Source: Prostheceraeus crozeri
Lineage: Eukaryota; Platyhelminthes; Polycladida; Euryleptidae
Length of the DNA: 64,000 bases
Direction of reading: 5' to 3'
Assembly (NCBI GenBank): GCA_907163375.1
Contig: CAJQUW010001470.1
Coordinates: forward strand, 124,001-188,000
The translations under genes were made by a program, and so were the position numbers. How positions within the stretch are numbered: position 1 is the stretch's first letter; each line of letters opens with the position of its first letter. Positions 32,501 through 47,500 of this stretch are shown piece by piece. A model generated the notes under the pieces. The model ran no database searches. It was not told the origin of the DNA and saw only the letters and a list, made by a program, of their open reading frames with translations.

Positions 32501-35500
32501 ATGATGAATTCATCCAAACCAAGGTCTTCAATTTCGGACAAAACTTCCATCATTGTAACGGCACCTTCAGTATTGATTGGATTTGATGAGATCTGAAACA
32601 AAGGATACATATGAAAGGGTTTGGAAGGCATTGTAAATAGCAAGCAAAAGTAATACTGATATTTCTATGATACCTTGAATATTTTAATTCTATATTTCTA
32701 CCTTGAAGGTAGTAAAAGGTAGGCTGACATATACGAGATTCATCGCTATTGTATAACCTTTACCCCAAATTGTTTGCTACCTCCTGAGCGAAGAAAAATA
32801 GGAGCTCCAAATTGTAGGTAGCTTATTTTCAACGTACACCACAGCTTTTCGTCAATTATGTATAAAATCAGCTTGATGCTTTCATCACAGTGAGATTTTA
32901 AAATTTGAATGTCCAACAGATCGTTTTTTTGTTGAATTTTGCACTATTTTCACTCTGAATGTTTTCATGTGCCCTTAATAATGTCGAAACTACCGAATTG
33001 GATTGTTTAACTCTGTCAGCTTACTAGAAGTGAAAACTTATTCAAAACAATGGCACATGCTGGACCTTACTAAGTGGGCAAAAAGGAATTCCTAATGCCT
33101 TACAGAGATAGGAAAAATAGTCGTGCGTCGCTTCCGAATTGTTGTGAATTCCTCCTAAATACTTCGATTGCCACGATTTCTTCAGATTCGAAGAATTCCG
33201 ATCATTGCCCACAACTTTTCTCGTTAATATCTAGATTCTTTGTTTAGAAGTTGGCAGGCGTGAGAAATTTATTTCACTTCATCTCTTCGTAGGATTTATC
33301 AATGAATGGCACTGTGACAGCGAAGTGTGACCGAACAAGGAACTCGATGTGTATGACACGCACGCCACTGGTTGCTGTCTGAGGTTCACTTGTTACTCAG
33401 TGACGACTCATTGTTTCACCGTAGATCGTGTGTGGTGTGTGCCATTTCATTATCGCATACGAGATATGACTCTGCCCTTTTATGAAACAATGACTAGGCA
33501 ACGAGCAGTCTAATTCTGTGCTTGAAACTATTCGAAATGTAAAAGAAAATGCTCTCGTGTCAATTTGAGCAGCAATTTATAACACCTTTGTAAATGCTAT
33601 TTAGACTTCCAAGTTTTGAATTCAAAATTCACAATTTAGAATTGTAAAATCTTCGTAATTGGATCGGATTTCAAAATACAAATTTGACCTCCATTTGACC
33701 TGTACTGTGAATTTGAATTTAAAAAAATTTACTGACGCAGCATGATGAGCTTTCATTTGGTGTCTTCTGTTTCGAATTTAGTCATATGGTTACTGACATA
33801 AGGGGAAGAAATGGTGATTCTGCAAAAAAATCATTTCACCTTTGAATTTCAATTTGACCTTCACAATAACCATGAACTTCAAAACAATGATAATTTTCTG
33901 TCTCGTGATGAGAACATTCATTTGATGTATTTTGCATTTATCTTGTACCTTTAGGCTCAGAAATCAGCATTCCCCTCAGTGGGGCGCATTTGTCAAAACA
34001 TCTCCGTGGGGTGACGATTAAGTTCGGTTCAGCATTGGACAGCACTCATTTCGCTACTATTTGAACGGCTAACGGTAGGTGTTAGTTCGTGTCCTTCTCA
34101 TTGAGATCGGATGGACTCAGTGGGACGGGAGCACTGACACTTTCTTCCTAAATTCCCGTACAAAGGGCTTAATAGCATGGATTTGTAGATCTTGAAACAC
34201 TGAACACAAAGATCAAATTCTTGATTGTCACAGCCAGTCGCTTTCGGTTATAGGTAAGGTTAAAGGATTCCCATGGGAATCAAATGGGGAAATTCAAGAA
34301 ACATCTATGGATTGTGAAACACTTGGCAATCTTTGTACATTTTCTTTTGCAGAAAAGAAACTATTTATCAGAATGCCTTGAAATTTGAAACATGATTGAG
34401 TTCAGAACATCAACTTCGATATAAAAGTTGAAGTATGTCACATGATTCAGTCATAGAGTAGGGATATATGGGTAGATTGTCGACTCAAAAAAGTATCTAT
34501 ATACAGTGAAAATTTTTATATGAGAAGATTCAGTTTCTTGCGGAGATTACGTTCCCGTGGTCCAAAAAATTATTTGAGCAGTTCTAAAAAAAGTCAACAT
34601 TTTGCCAATTTATATACTACTGAGATGACTCCTCTATGTAAGTAGTATGCAACAAGTTGGATATCAAAAGGAATGAATATTTGCTAATAAGCATCCCAAC
34701 TAAGTGGAAATTAAGCTCATTATCAAGGGAATTTCATGCTCCGCATTATAATGGAGGTCTTCTTGAAAAAGTCGAGATCTTATTTTGCTTTCTTGTCTGA
34801 AAATTTTCATATTTCTAATTCATGAAAGCAATAGCGCAGGTCATCGAGTTGCCAATTTAACAAATGCTACCTCTCCAAGGCTGCCATGACACGGATGATC
34901 TGTAGAATAATATGATTTCTTTCTGCTTTGCTATGATGATCAGTCAATTCCGTTGTAATTTCTTCAAAACTGCATAAATGTGTATATCTCACATTTGGAA
35001 GCAATTCCGAGTGTATCTCCCTTGAGTTCATTTAATAAAATCGAAAGTGCATGCACATTGGAGATTTAATAAATGCGGAGTTACCACTCTACCTAACATA
35101 CTTACTCTATGGATTCAGTATTTGATTGATGTCTGAGAGCCTCTACAAAATGAGTAAATTTCATGTTTTGACTTAATTTTGGCGATTTTACTCATTTTGT
35201 AGAAACTCTCAAACATCAAATACTGAATCATGTGACACTCTTCAACTTTATATCGAAGTTGATGTTCTGAACTCAATCATGTTTCAAATTTCATGGCATT
35301 CTGATGAATAGTTTATTTTCTGCAAAAGAAAATGTGCGAAAATTGCCAAGTGTTTCACAATCCATAGATGTTTCTTGAATTTCACCATTTGATTCCCATG
35401 GGAATCCTTTAACCCTACCTATAACCGAAAGCGACTGGCTGTGACAATCAAGAATTTGATCTTTGTGTTCAGTGTTTCAAGATCTACAAATCCATGCTAT

Positions 35501-38500
35501 TAAGCCCTTTGTACGGGAATTTAGGAAGAAAGTGTCAGTGCTCTCGGACTACAGTTGTTCATATCAAGTTTTATATAACTTTTACATCTTTGTGGACGGA
35601 AGTAGATTCTGATGAGGCTACTGCACATTTCTATTGCTAAAATACTCGGACATTGGGTTTTAATTCCAAGCTTGTAAAGGAGAAAATTGCAATAATATCA
35701 GAAAACATGAATATTGTGACTCACGTTCAATCGTTTCAGAGTATTGTTCTTGACGAAGAGTTTGGCAAATGGTGTGCAGATGGCTTCGGGAATTCGGTTA
35801 TTGCTGATATTCAGATCCTCTAGAACATCGTTTTGTATTAAGGCTGCTGCGATATGGAGGGATCCACTCACAGAGAACCCGTTCATACTGATATTGAGTC
35901 TGGTGATTGTCCGGTTTTTCTGTAAGCAACAGCGATTATTAACCAAAACATCCCATTTATAACGGAAGTCACGCTTTGTTGCGACATTTTGTGCTCTAAC
36001 TCAGAAACTGTGACCTACATAAATGAAGTTGCTGTTCATAATTACCACTACATTGACCAATCAAATAAGCCGGTGAAATGTTATTTTTCTGTTAAAAATA
36101 TTTTTTGGCAGAAGTGATCCTCTCCAAAAGTCCCACGGTTTGCGTCCCAGTGGCGCGGACTTCAGCTTATCTTGCTCATTCTTCTCAGTTTTTTTTTTGA
36201 GAAAATAAAGTTTCTTTATGTTGCCCTATTACGAAATTCAGCCTTCCGCAAGAATCTACTCCAAGGTTTGGTGCCACTGGTCAGTAGTCGCTCTGTTTCA
36301 TACTTGTGACTATTTCTTGACATTTGTTTAACCTATGTTTCGGAATGTACAGTAAGCAATACTGTCCTAATTTTGTTAAGCACTAGTGAAACCACAAAAT
36401 CAGATTGCCAAAGCGTGTCAATTTACTAGAAATGCATACTGATTCAAGGCGATGGCACATGCAGGTACTAAGGGGGCAAAAAGAAATTTTTAATACCTTG
36501 CAGAGATAGGAAAAATAGTCGTTCGTCGCTAGCGGATTGCTATGAATTCTTTCAAAATGCTCCGATCGCGAAGATTCTTTCAATTCGAAAGAATTCAATT
36601 AATTGTGCACAAACTATGAAAAAAGATAATAGGAGAACAAAAAACTTCACACACTTCTCACTACAGAGAACTTAACATTGCGTCTCTTCGATGTGATTCA
36701 GCTGCTAACAGTCACTGAAACTTCTCACATTTTAGCATGTTTAATGTTGAGCTGGCAGCTCATTGCTCGATAGCTATGGTATTACATGTATGTCTCACTT
36801 CATTAGCATTACATGTTCCAATGCTTCCAGTCTAGACTAACCGAGAAAGAGACGACCGCGTCTAATACTCACAGTGCAGCATTCCTAAATGTGGCACTGC
36901 AGTCTTGAGAGAATTAGTATTCTAGGTGGATAAATCTTCATAGTTTAGGCTTTTCAAATAATGTTCAATGTTTCAGCAAAATATCTGAATTTGCAATATT
37001 ACGTTTTGATTTAATAAACATTGGTGCACATCTACAACAAGATTAGTGCAGATATCTTTAGATATAATTTAGAGAATACGAGTAAATAGAGTCCAATATA
37101 ATTTCTCAAAGTTTCAGTCAGAAATCAAAAATCAACTTGAACATTGTCGTTGATCTGAAAACTGTTGGAAAGAGCAGTCTCCAGCTTTTTCTAACGTGCA
37201 AAACAACAAGTAAGCTTATAATGTTGAATTCAGTTGTTGAAGTAATTGCTCCCTACTTATTTCAATAATTCAGTAGCGACAACTTCGCTACATTTTATCG
37301 CGACAGGAAACTTTCACCAATATTTATCACACCGTCACACCTTAATGAGCGGTCAGCTCAAAATCGAACGCACTGTCGCTTGAGAAGCAGACTCAATAAA
37401 CCGCTCAATGATGCGCTCATTAAAAAATATGTGCTGTTGTCTGTTATAAAATGAAAACTACCTCTTTGCTGCTTTAGTCGCAATATTTTACTTTACGACA
37501 TCGATCAATAAAGCGAAGAAGTGATTAAATGGCTTGGAATTTCTTTTTCCAAACTTCGTGTAAAAATTATATTTTCCATTTTTTTTCTGATTAAGGCAAA
37601 AGTAGTGTCTAGAGTCAAATTGCTTTGCATGAAATGTCTGTTTGTCATTTCATATTATGTGTGTATGTCATCATCTTACATGCACCTCTGACATCAGGTG
37701 CTGCATGCGAGAATGTACATGGCAAAAAATGGATGGAATGCTACGTTCACCACTATTTAGAGGCTTGTTAAATCTGAATGTGCTTAGTTTCATAGACAAA
37801 TGTAAATGAGAATAACATGAAGTGATCTGAAAGTTATGGCTCTATACTGAGCTTTTCAATTAATCACAGAAAACAAAGAAAACTTTATTTTCACCGAAAT
37901 CTTCAACCTTCTTTACGTTAGTTCTACATTGGGGTCTCTTTGATCCGGTCTGACAAGAATAGGAACCGGGTAGAACTCGGCAGACGCACCGATTCTTAGT
38001 AGCCGCAGAGTGTACATCACTGCGTGAAAGTCTCCTTTTTGGCCTCGATCCTTGCAAAAACTCTTTGATGCTGGACTAAATTAGAATAATCGCATTACAG
38101 AAGATTTCTTCAGCTATTTTTGCATAGTCGATCAAACTTGTGCACAATATTTGGAATTCTTCGAATGCAACTCACAGCAACCTACAATCAATGAAAGACT
38201 ATTTTTGCCCTTCAGCCAATGTGGTGCATTTTTCTTTCTGATCTTTTAGAAAGCATTTGATTACATTTCTAATAAACAGATGCGCTTCAATGTTGTAGCG
38301 ATGAGTGTTGACATTCATCATAGATATATTTCGCTATAAAAATAGCAAACATCAATCTCACTACATCATCTGATTTTGATTCTGTGAACCATTTGAGACC
38401 TATATATATATCACTGAATCATCCAGTTTTTAATTGACTCCCTGATACCGCAATCTATTATTATTTATGGCACAGCATTATATTGCTTGCGCATCACTTT

Positions 38501-41500
38501 GCTAGAAGTGCAAGCTAATTCAAAACGATGGCACAAGCAGGAAGTTAATAAGTGGGCAAAAAGAAATTTTCAATGCCTTACAGAAATAGGAAAAATAGTC
38601 GTGCGTCGGTTGCGGGTTGCTGTGAATTCCATCAAAATGCTCCGATCGCCACGATTCCTTCACATTCGAAGAATTCAAGATCATTGCGCTTAAGCTTTTT
38701 CGATAATGTCGGTCCTTTCAATCATTATTCAAAAAATTTTGGCAGGCGCACGAGAGAACGTTCACAACTTCTCTGTAGAACTTGACATCGACTGCGTTTC
38801 TTTGCTGTGTGATCCGGTTGATAACAGTCACTGAAACTTCGCACAATTTGGCGTGTTTAATATTGAACTGGATGCTCATTGTTCTATCTCTATGGTATAT
38901 GTCAGCAGATTGTGCCATTTCATGGGTATTCACAGAATTAGACAGGTCGTCTCTTCTTCCGTTTGACAAGAAGGGAAACATTGGAACATGTAGCGTGGGT
39001 GAAATGGCACAATCTGCTGACATAATACCATAGCAATCGAACAATGCGCAGCCAGTTCAACATTAAACACGCCAAATTGTGCAAAGTTTCAGTGACTGTT
39101 ATCAACCGGATCACGCAGCAAAGAGACACAGACGATGTCAAGTTCTACAGAGAAGTTTGTGAACGTTTTTTCATGCGCCTGCTAACTTTTTTTGAAATGA
39201 TCGGAGGACCCAACATTATCGAGAAAACTTTTGCGCAATATTCTGAATTCTTCGAATCTGAAGGAATCGTGGCGATCGGAACATTTTGAAGGAATTCAGA
39301 GCAATCCGCAAGCGACGCACGACTATTTTTCCTATCTCAACAAGGTATTAAAAATTTCTTTTTGCCCACTTATTAACTTCCTGCATGTGCCACCTGTTTG
39401 AATCAGTTTGCACTTCTAGCAAAGTGATACGATTAAACAATCTAATTCTGTGTAGGCATTACATGTTCCAATTCTTCATTTCATAGTCAAACAGAGGAAG
39501 AGACGACCTGTCTAATTCTAAAATTTATGGTTATTAAGACAGTTGAAGATCTTGATTTTGAAGTTCGCAGACGAGACAGCGAATTTAGAAAATAGGTTAT
39601 TGCACACCGTCGCATACGTAGAAGGAGGTGATTAATATGATAATTGAAAACGAAGCAGACAATTGAGATAAAGAAAATATCTTGCCTCTAGCATTTCGCC
39701 AATTGCATCTGCTCCCTTTAATCGAATCTGATTCCAACTGAGATCGAGGTGCTGAATTGTGGAATTTGTCGCTGAAATAAAGCAAATTAATTGAGGAAAA
39801 TAACTGCATAAGAACTAAGTATTTTATGAAAACGTTACATAGAACATCAGCAAGGCAAATTGCGCCATGAAGACTGAATTCGTTGTTGCTCAGATTTAGC
39901 TCTTTGAGGGCAATGCAGTTCTGCAATAAAACGTTGTAGAAATTAAGAAACATAATTGGAATTCGTAATGCAGAAAAAAATATTTGCTTTCTTTAAGGTC
40001 CTTTATTGTTTCTGCCTTATTCTATGAAACTCTTTTATCCCCTTTTACTTACAGAGTAAAGACACAATCAGTGATGTAAACGAATAATCGCACATTTATT
40101 GATGACACGATTGATCGCGTTATTACGAATGCTTCAATGGAATCTTCCGTAGAAGGATGCTTAAATGGTTCACATGAAAAAACAAAGATTCAAAAATTCT
40201 ACATTTAAAAATGTTCACATGAAAACGAATCGAAGAAAGATTCTTCAATTTCAAGTTCAATTTTACAGTCCACTTTTAAGACTGAAGATTTTTTAAGTTA
40301 TCCCGTTTGGTATTAGTTTTCAGATTGATCTTTTGAACCGTTGACAATATTAACAATTATGTAATGTCTTGTAAAAACATCAATTCAAATAATATTTGTA
40401 AGTACGAGCATTTATTTGGAAGTCACGCTTTAGAAGCATAACTATGAGATAGTGTAACTGCAACAAGTTCTTCACATAAATTCAGAAACTGTATAATATG
40501 CATATTTACTTGAAAAAAAAGAGATATTAAAGTGAATTTCAGGGAAATTTAGCTGACTTTATCCGTGCAATTTTCTCAATTCCCAAAATGCATTGTTCTA
40601 AATTCTCCAGGTAAATATTGATCCATAAACAAATCATGGAACGTTTTTTTTCATCTACATTGTGTATAAGAAGAGAGAGTATGAAAGCGTGGCAAAAAAA
40701 AGATTTATCGCTTTATTATGAAGTCGAGTGTAATTTAAATAGCGATATGGTTACGATTTAAACTATTACTCCTGCTAAATTATTCAAGTAATCATCAAAA
40801 ATAATTAATTAGTGTCGTTCTTGATCAACACCAACAGTCAATTTGGCATCATGTTTCCGATGAAGTAATCGCATTATTATGAAATCCATAATCGATTATT
40901 GAAAAATCGCAATTGAGCCCGACAGTGGGCCTACTTGTAATGACATTGAGCACAAAGGATATTGAAGCTTATTTTAGAAACTTTGAAATGTTCTACCAAA
41001 AGATTAAGTAAATTTATTAGACGTTGTTTGACTTGCCTTGATGACATCCGCGATGACATCTGCATCACTGTCTTTGAACAAATTGGCTGAGATATCAAGC
41101 TTGGTCAGAGATCGATTGTTTTTGAGAACAGTCCTGAGTTGTCGAGCACCTTTAGACCCCAAGCTATTGCACGAGAGATTCTGAAAGTAATGAATGCAGT
41201 TATTTAAGAGTCAAGGAGAATTGTTTTGAGGAACTTTTTAAACCAACCTCTTTATAACCAAAATATTAAGTCCAATGAAAAACCGTTGAAATTTCTATGA
41301 GACGCCTAATCCCTTGGAAGCATAGCAGGTGCAATATTAGCTGGGTTGTAGCGGTAACTCAACCATTGCTCACGTTGACAAGACGTTGGAGTGCTCACGT
41401 TGACAAGACAGTAGCCACGGCCTCTCGTCGTCTTTATGCTACACGCCTAGTTCGACGCTCTATACACCCGGCAAGCTTGAAGTTGGTGTATTTTTCCTTA

Positions 41501-44500
41501 ATACGATCCACCATGGAATATTGCGCACCTCTTTTTGCGTCATTTAAACTCCACTAACACCAAGCGCCTAAATCGTGTCCAACGCCATTTTGACATTCTG
41601 TGTTCGGTAGCAACTGAATACACTAGCCTACCTGGTTTACGTAAACGTCGTGACATCATTTGCCTACGCTTCCTGAAGAAGATAATGTCCTCTGATCATA
41701 TATTGCACGATCACTTGCCCCCGATCTCAAGATCTGGCAGATTTCTACTTCCTGCAAGACGAACTGTTAGACGAAGCAATTCTTTTTTCTTGTATGCTTG
41801 TTCCTTGTACAATGATCACGTCAAAAGATGAGTATCAACAGCGACTAGTGGCTGGCAGCATTTTCTTTCCTTTTTTGAGCAACTTCACAAATTGTATTGA
41901 TTTCCATTTCGTAATAAAGACGCTTTATTATTATTATTATTGCAAAGGGGAGAAACTGAGTTTACGGGGTTCCAACGCAATAGCCTATCGTTTGTCGCGG
42001 TTTAAATGAACCGATTTAATAGATGAAGAATGCAATCGTACAGTAGACATTTAACAGCAAACGTTAATCACATAGTGTACTTTATCTTTCTTCGTTTCTG
42101 TTACAGAACATCTGAAGCACTTATGGCTTTTGATTATTTTAAAAAAATTGAATATTTCCAATATTAACAAAATATGCCACTTACCACATCCGACAAAATT
42201 GGATTTTCAAATAAGAAAGTGGCAAAGATTGTGCAACTATCTGAATCTCCAATCGCATTACCGGTGAAGTCGATGGATGTCATGGCTGGATTTAACTGGA
42301 AAATAACATACTCAACTTTTAACACATCTTATTGAATGTTTTTGATTCATTTTTATTAGCATTTTTCTTAGGGTGAAGCCCTTTTTTGTTTCAGCTGAAA
42401 ATTTCAAATGATTATTAATTTTCGGACCAAAAGTTTGCCGCGTGATAATGATAGAAAAAGTTTTCTCTTCTTCATCTGACTAATCCTCAATATCCGAGAC
42501 GCCTGTGTTAAAAGCAAAATTTGATTCCAATCTGAAAATATATTTGACATATGGGCACCATCCGATGCATGTTAAAACCGACTAATTCGACTCGGGCAAT
42601 GTTCGTCAACGATGTTCAACTGATGCTTACGTAGTTGAAGCACATTTTCAAGTAGTAGTCATAAAAATCACTATTGAAATACAAATTCATAAAATGATAC
42701 ACCGGGTCTTGCTGAGTTGACGATTAACTAAGTTGCAGATGTTTTTTCCGTCGGTTTTTGCTAGACTTGTGATCTAAATTCGCTTGCTAAGTTAAATTTC
42801 AGCTGAAGATCATATAAATCTTTGATGATCTGCAAAACTCGCGCTGTGGGGCGACCGCACAGAAACACTGTAAAGTTAACAAATCTTTAACAGCATCGCT
42901 AACCCATTGGGGCTGCGCACAGAAGGACAGTTAGGGTTTTGTTAAGAACTTGGTTACGGTCTTGGTTAGTGATAGCTAACTTTGTGACAGCCTATCTGTG
43001 ATTGGTTTCTGTAAACATCAACAGGTTATTATTGCGCACTCAATAGAGAATTCATTGCAGATAACGTTTGCTTCATCATCAGACTGATCCGAGATTAGAA
43101 ATCGTGCCGCTTTCATGCATTGATCTAAAATCAGGAGATTGATGACTTCCCTAAAGCGCGTGTAATTATTCAACCCTGACCCTGAGATGAGCTCAGGAAT
43201 CTTGAGGCTTTGCATAAAAGCGCAATGCTGTCAATAGTTTCAGCATGTTCGATACGTGCAGGCCTACTGCTTGATTTGATGTAGATGACACTTGAGGATC
43301 TATATCTTCATACAATAAAATAGTGGAAGATTTTGTCAATCTGTAACGAAATCTGAATTCCTCCTCTTCAGACAATGACAAGGGATCATCACAATCTTTT
43401 ACGGGGTCTTGCAGATGTTCTTTACCTCGGTTCTTGCTGGACATGTGTTCTAAATTAACTTGCTAAGTTCCAACGCGAGGTATAACCTTTAACATGGTCT
43501 GAATAGGCTGAGTTGTAATGACATTTACACCGCACTAACTGGAGCTTTACTCACCAAGATCATTAAGCTACAGCTTATCGCAGTTATAACTCGGCTAATT
43601 AGGGAATTCCAAAGTTTCTCAAAGGTTTAGCTGAGACGCAATTTAGCAAGACCAATAATCAACAGTTCAGCTCGAGCTTACTTGGATTTCCCTGGTTTCT
43701 AATCTTAGACTTGAGGTTCCTCTAAAACTTTTTTGAGCACGGGTTTAGTCCCTATTTTATATTTATTCTACTTTAGGTTGACCTCTAGCCTTATTAAAAC
43801 TTAATTCAGCAAGAGTTGCACCGTAGATTTGGTCTAACTACTACGTACTAGCGTTATTCCTAAACTCAGCAAGACCGCGATAGAAAGTCAACTACAAGTG
43901 ATAAAGTCAACGATAAGTCATTTATCAACGAGGTTGTGAATGGATAAATCATTGCTTACATTTCTTAGTTATACATAAAGGCACACAAGATTTTCCGGAG
44001 TAGCAAAGTTTACGTGGAATTAGATAATACAACGAATGATTTGCTCTAAAAAGACTTTGACTGATTTCATGTCTTTGCTCAGTAATAGCATTTGAGAAAC
44101 ATTTACAGTTTCGTGAATCATCAAAAAATAATATGGTGTACTCTTCGGTCAACTTTTTCAAGCAGTGCGGAAAGTTTAGCATTGAGACCAAAGAAGCATG
44201 GACATGCATATTCTAAAACACAATGGTCGAAGCAAACAACGATTGACAACACTTAAAAATGATTCTACCAATAATGGAGAGCATATCTACAAGACGGTAG
44301 CGCGACGAAGCGATGTTCATGGAAACCAGTCTATCTACATTTGTGCATGATTGTAAAGTAAGAGAACTATCTTGTTCCATAAATCAACTCATTTTTTCTG
44401 AATGCATTCATATGTCATATGAATCTTCAGTTCTCTAGTTCTTTCTGAAAAAGTCACAAATTTTAGTTTGTTCGCTTGACTTACTTTGGTACTGTAGATT

Positions 44501-47500
44501 TGATTAGCGAAATTCACTGACGATTCGACCATGACGTTATTGTTTTGAGACAAAGCAAATTTCATCAACTCATCATGATAAGCCAGAGCTCTTTTCAGAT
44601 CAATCACTTCATCAGTGGCTGCAGAGACACAGCCGTCATCATCATCGTTATCGTCGTCAAAGACCATCAATGATTTCTCGGGACTTCGTTCAGGACATTG
44701 ATCGAGACTATGCACAGTTGCATCATTATCAAAACTCACATAGACTTGGAGAGAAATTCCGTCGATAATGTTCTTGAATTCATCTTCTGATGGCAATCCA
44801 TGATCAATTTCACCGTCAGTTGATTCTACTTCGAGATTCGACGACTTCAGAAAGCATTTTGTAATTGCTTCCGACTGGAAACGAAGCCATGATACTCGAA
44901 ACCATGTAATGCCATCGAGAAGTGTCACGACTCGGCCATTTGGGTAGCGGACGCAGTTTTGTCCTGATCTATTTTGCTAATCATCTGTCGTAAAAAGATC
45001 CTGCGATAATGTAGCTTTGCACTCTGAGTGACTCCGGCATCGCATGGTTGCAGCCTAGAAGTGGTGTTGGGTGGCACAAACTGTACAGTGTGTAGCTTTA
45101 TGGTAGAGAGTGTCAAATCGACCTGGGAGGAGAAATTGTCGATAAAAAGAAGAATATTTCGACCCTGAATTCGGAATTAGTTATTCAGCCACGCGTGGAA
45201 TATTCTCGAAGTGATCCATGCATTCTTATTAGAGCGATAATCAATGCCAAGTTGAGAGACGTTCACTCCACGAAAACTCCTCGGGTTTGCCGTTTTTCCA
45301 ATAACAAGTAGATGAAGCTTTTCTCCTGTCAAACTACAGGCAAAAAGAACCGTTATTCTGTCTTTCGCTGACTTAACACCGGATGAGCTTTCTCCTTTCT
45401 ACGTCATTGATCGTGAAGGTTTGCATGCGGTAGTACAGACCTGTCTCATCTACATCAAAGATGTCTGAGTTTTTGTAGCCGTTACATATGGACGGAAGTC
45501 GCTTACTCCAGTCAGCTACACTTTCTTCGGAAACATTTCCATTTTCCCTCACAGAGGACAGTACACCTAACATCGTGTCGTTTCTGCCATGATTCCAACC
45601 ATCCTTTGCGTCCCGAGAGGTTTACAGGTCCATTTTCAGCTGCAAGAATCCTTGCCTTCTCCTGAATCATTCGGCCACTTATCGGTAACTTTCTTGCTCT
45701 TTGCATCTTTGAACCATTCTCATACAGATTCATCAACATCATTTTAACGACACTGTTTTCTCGACTTCTTTGCATTGGCATTTTTGCCGTTTTCGCATCT
45801 CTGAAGGATCTCTGTTTTATTTGAAATTATCGATTGTATCTTAGTTTTTCCGACTTCTAATTCATTTGCGATGTATACTGCAGTTTCGCCTTTTTCATGT
45901 CGTTGTAAAACTTTTACGCGCTTAAGCAATTTCTTTTCGACATAGTTTGCAACTAAGAAATAGGCCTGCGGTGTATGGTGGTGAGGTAATGTCTATCAAC
46001 GTGAGGTCATGTCTATCAACGATGAGGTAATGTCTCTGGCTTGCCGTTGACTTGCGCTGCGAGTTTGACATGGACCAATAGATTGCTCTGAAACGCTGAT
46101 GCTGCATTGCTATTCGATTGACAATGAGACGGAGCAACGACCAATGAGCGACCAGAAGATTGAAGTTTGAAAGCAAGATGCTATTTTAAGCTGAATCTCA
46201 CTAATGTCCTTCGTTGTGTGCACGTGACCAAGGTCTTTCAATTCTACAATATTCTATGCAGCCTTATCGCCTCGGATAAGTTTCAGGGGAAGATGAAACC
46301 AGTAATTTGAGAGTGTTGAGACTCATGTATCTGTCAGAGCTAAAAGTGAGGGACGTAATAAGACTATTGATGTTTGTTTGTTAATAATACATAAAGTTAG
46401 GGAAACATCTACATGTATTTATCGTCCCCCCGCAATCAGCGGTCGTAATGAACAGAGATCAGAGAACAATTTGCCAAATTACTGAGGTCGTAAGTCGCTT
46501 TTTGATCTCACACCGGAGAGAATAATTGTTGAGAGGCTTCCGTTCATGACTCTTCCTAACTTTTTGTTGGACATCTCTGAGTGCTGCTGTTTAATAATAG
46601 ACTCAATATATTAGCCACAAGAGCCACATGAAAAAAATTTGCGACCTTGTATTTTCGACATTCTGAATTTTCCCTTCTACTGATCAGAATTAGGGGTTTT
46701 AGTTTCACTTGAACTTCTGTATTTTGCCCGATCAAGAAATATGGTCAAGTAATTATGCTAATTGCTAATCATATATTTTCCACCTAGTTATGATGATTGA
46801 TAGCACGCATGATCCATAACACTACTTTTTGATAACATAAGAAATAATAATAAGTAATAATATACATATTCATATTTCAATATCTGAGTGGATCACACGA
46901 ATTTCTCTAGTATACACCGATGCTGTTCTGAAAGATTTAGTGATATAATTGACACGTATAGCTACAAATCTTAGATGATTGACAAAAGTCCATATTCCAG
47001 CATTACGAATTCATTGCAAGAATTATAGAGGACTCATATTTTTCAGCAATCTTCGACATTAATTATTATTAGATGGTGGTTTGAATTTCAAAATGCTAAT
47101 TATTCTGACAAGATAAACTTGGAATGCAAAACGGATGGCATTATCAGACAGAGCACATGCTAAATAATTTATATCATCTAATTTTTATGCAATTCTGTTT
47201 TAGCCATTTGAGGATCAATCGCAAAATTTTAAAAAATGATAGTTTGAATTGAATTTTAAAATGCTATTTATAGTAACAAGATCAACTTCCTGGAATGTAA
47301 TGTAGCATTGAAGACAGTATACGTGAAATAATTTCACCCAATTACGTTGTGTCAAATAATACGATAATTTATAAAGGGGATATAATTCTAAAACTTCACC
47401 TACAAGAAAATTCCTGAAATAAATAGGCATAAGCAATAATAGGTAGAATATAAGGTTGCTAGATATGTAGCATATTAATGTATGAATACATATATAGATT

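Larger units (their letters stand above)
32698..35724. other. intron of the LRRC74-like gene with nested repeats
   Basis: It holds a copy of repeat family F (33000-33250) and the foldback 34130-35543 with a MITE inside. The remainder 33250-34120 is AT-rich with no ORF. Confidence 0.55.

Noticed and set aside
37860-38083. Minus-strand ORF with CVCRVLPGSYSC, acceptor- and donor-like ends, as an extra exon of the LRRC74-like gene
   Set aside because: The exons on either side join in phase and in repeat register without it.
38718-39289. Transposase genes in the palindrome
   Set aside because: The ORFs on the two strands are mirror copies produced by the inverted repeat, and no catalytic or DNA-binding motif is visible.
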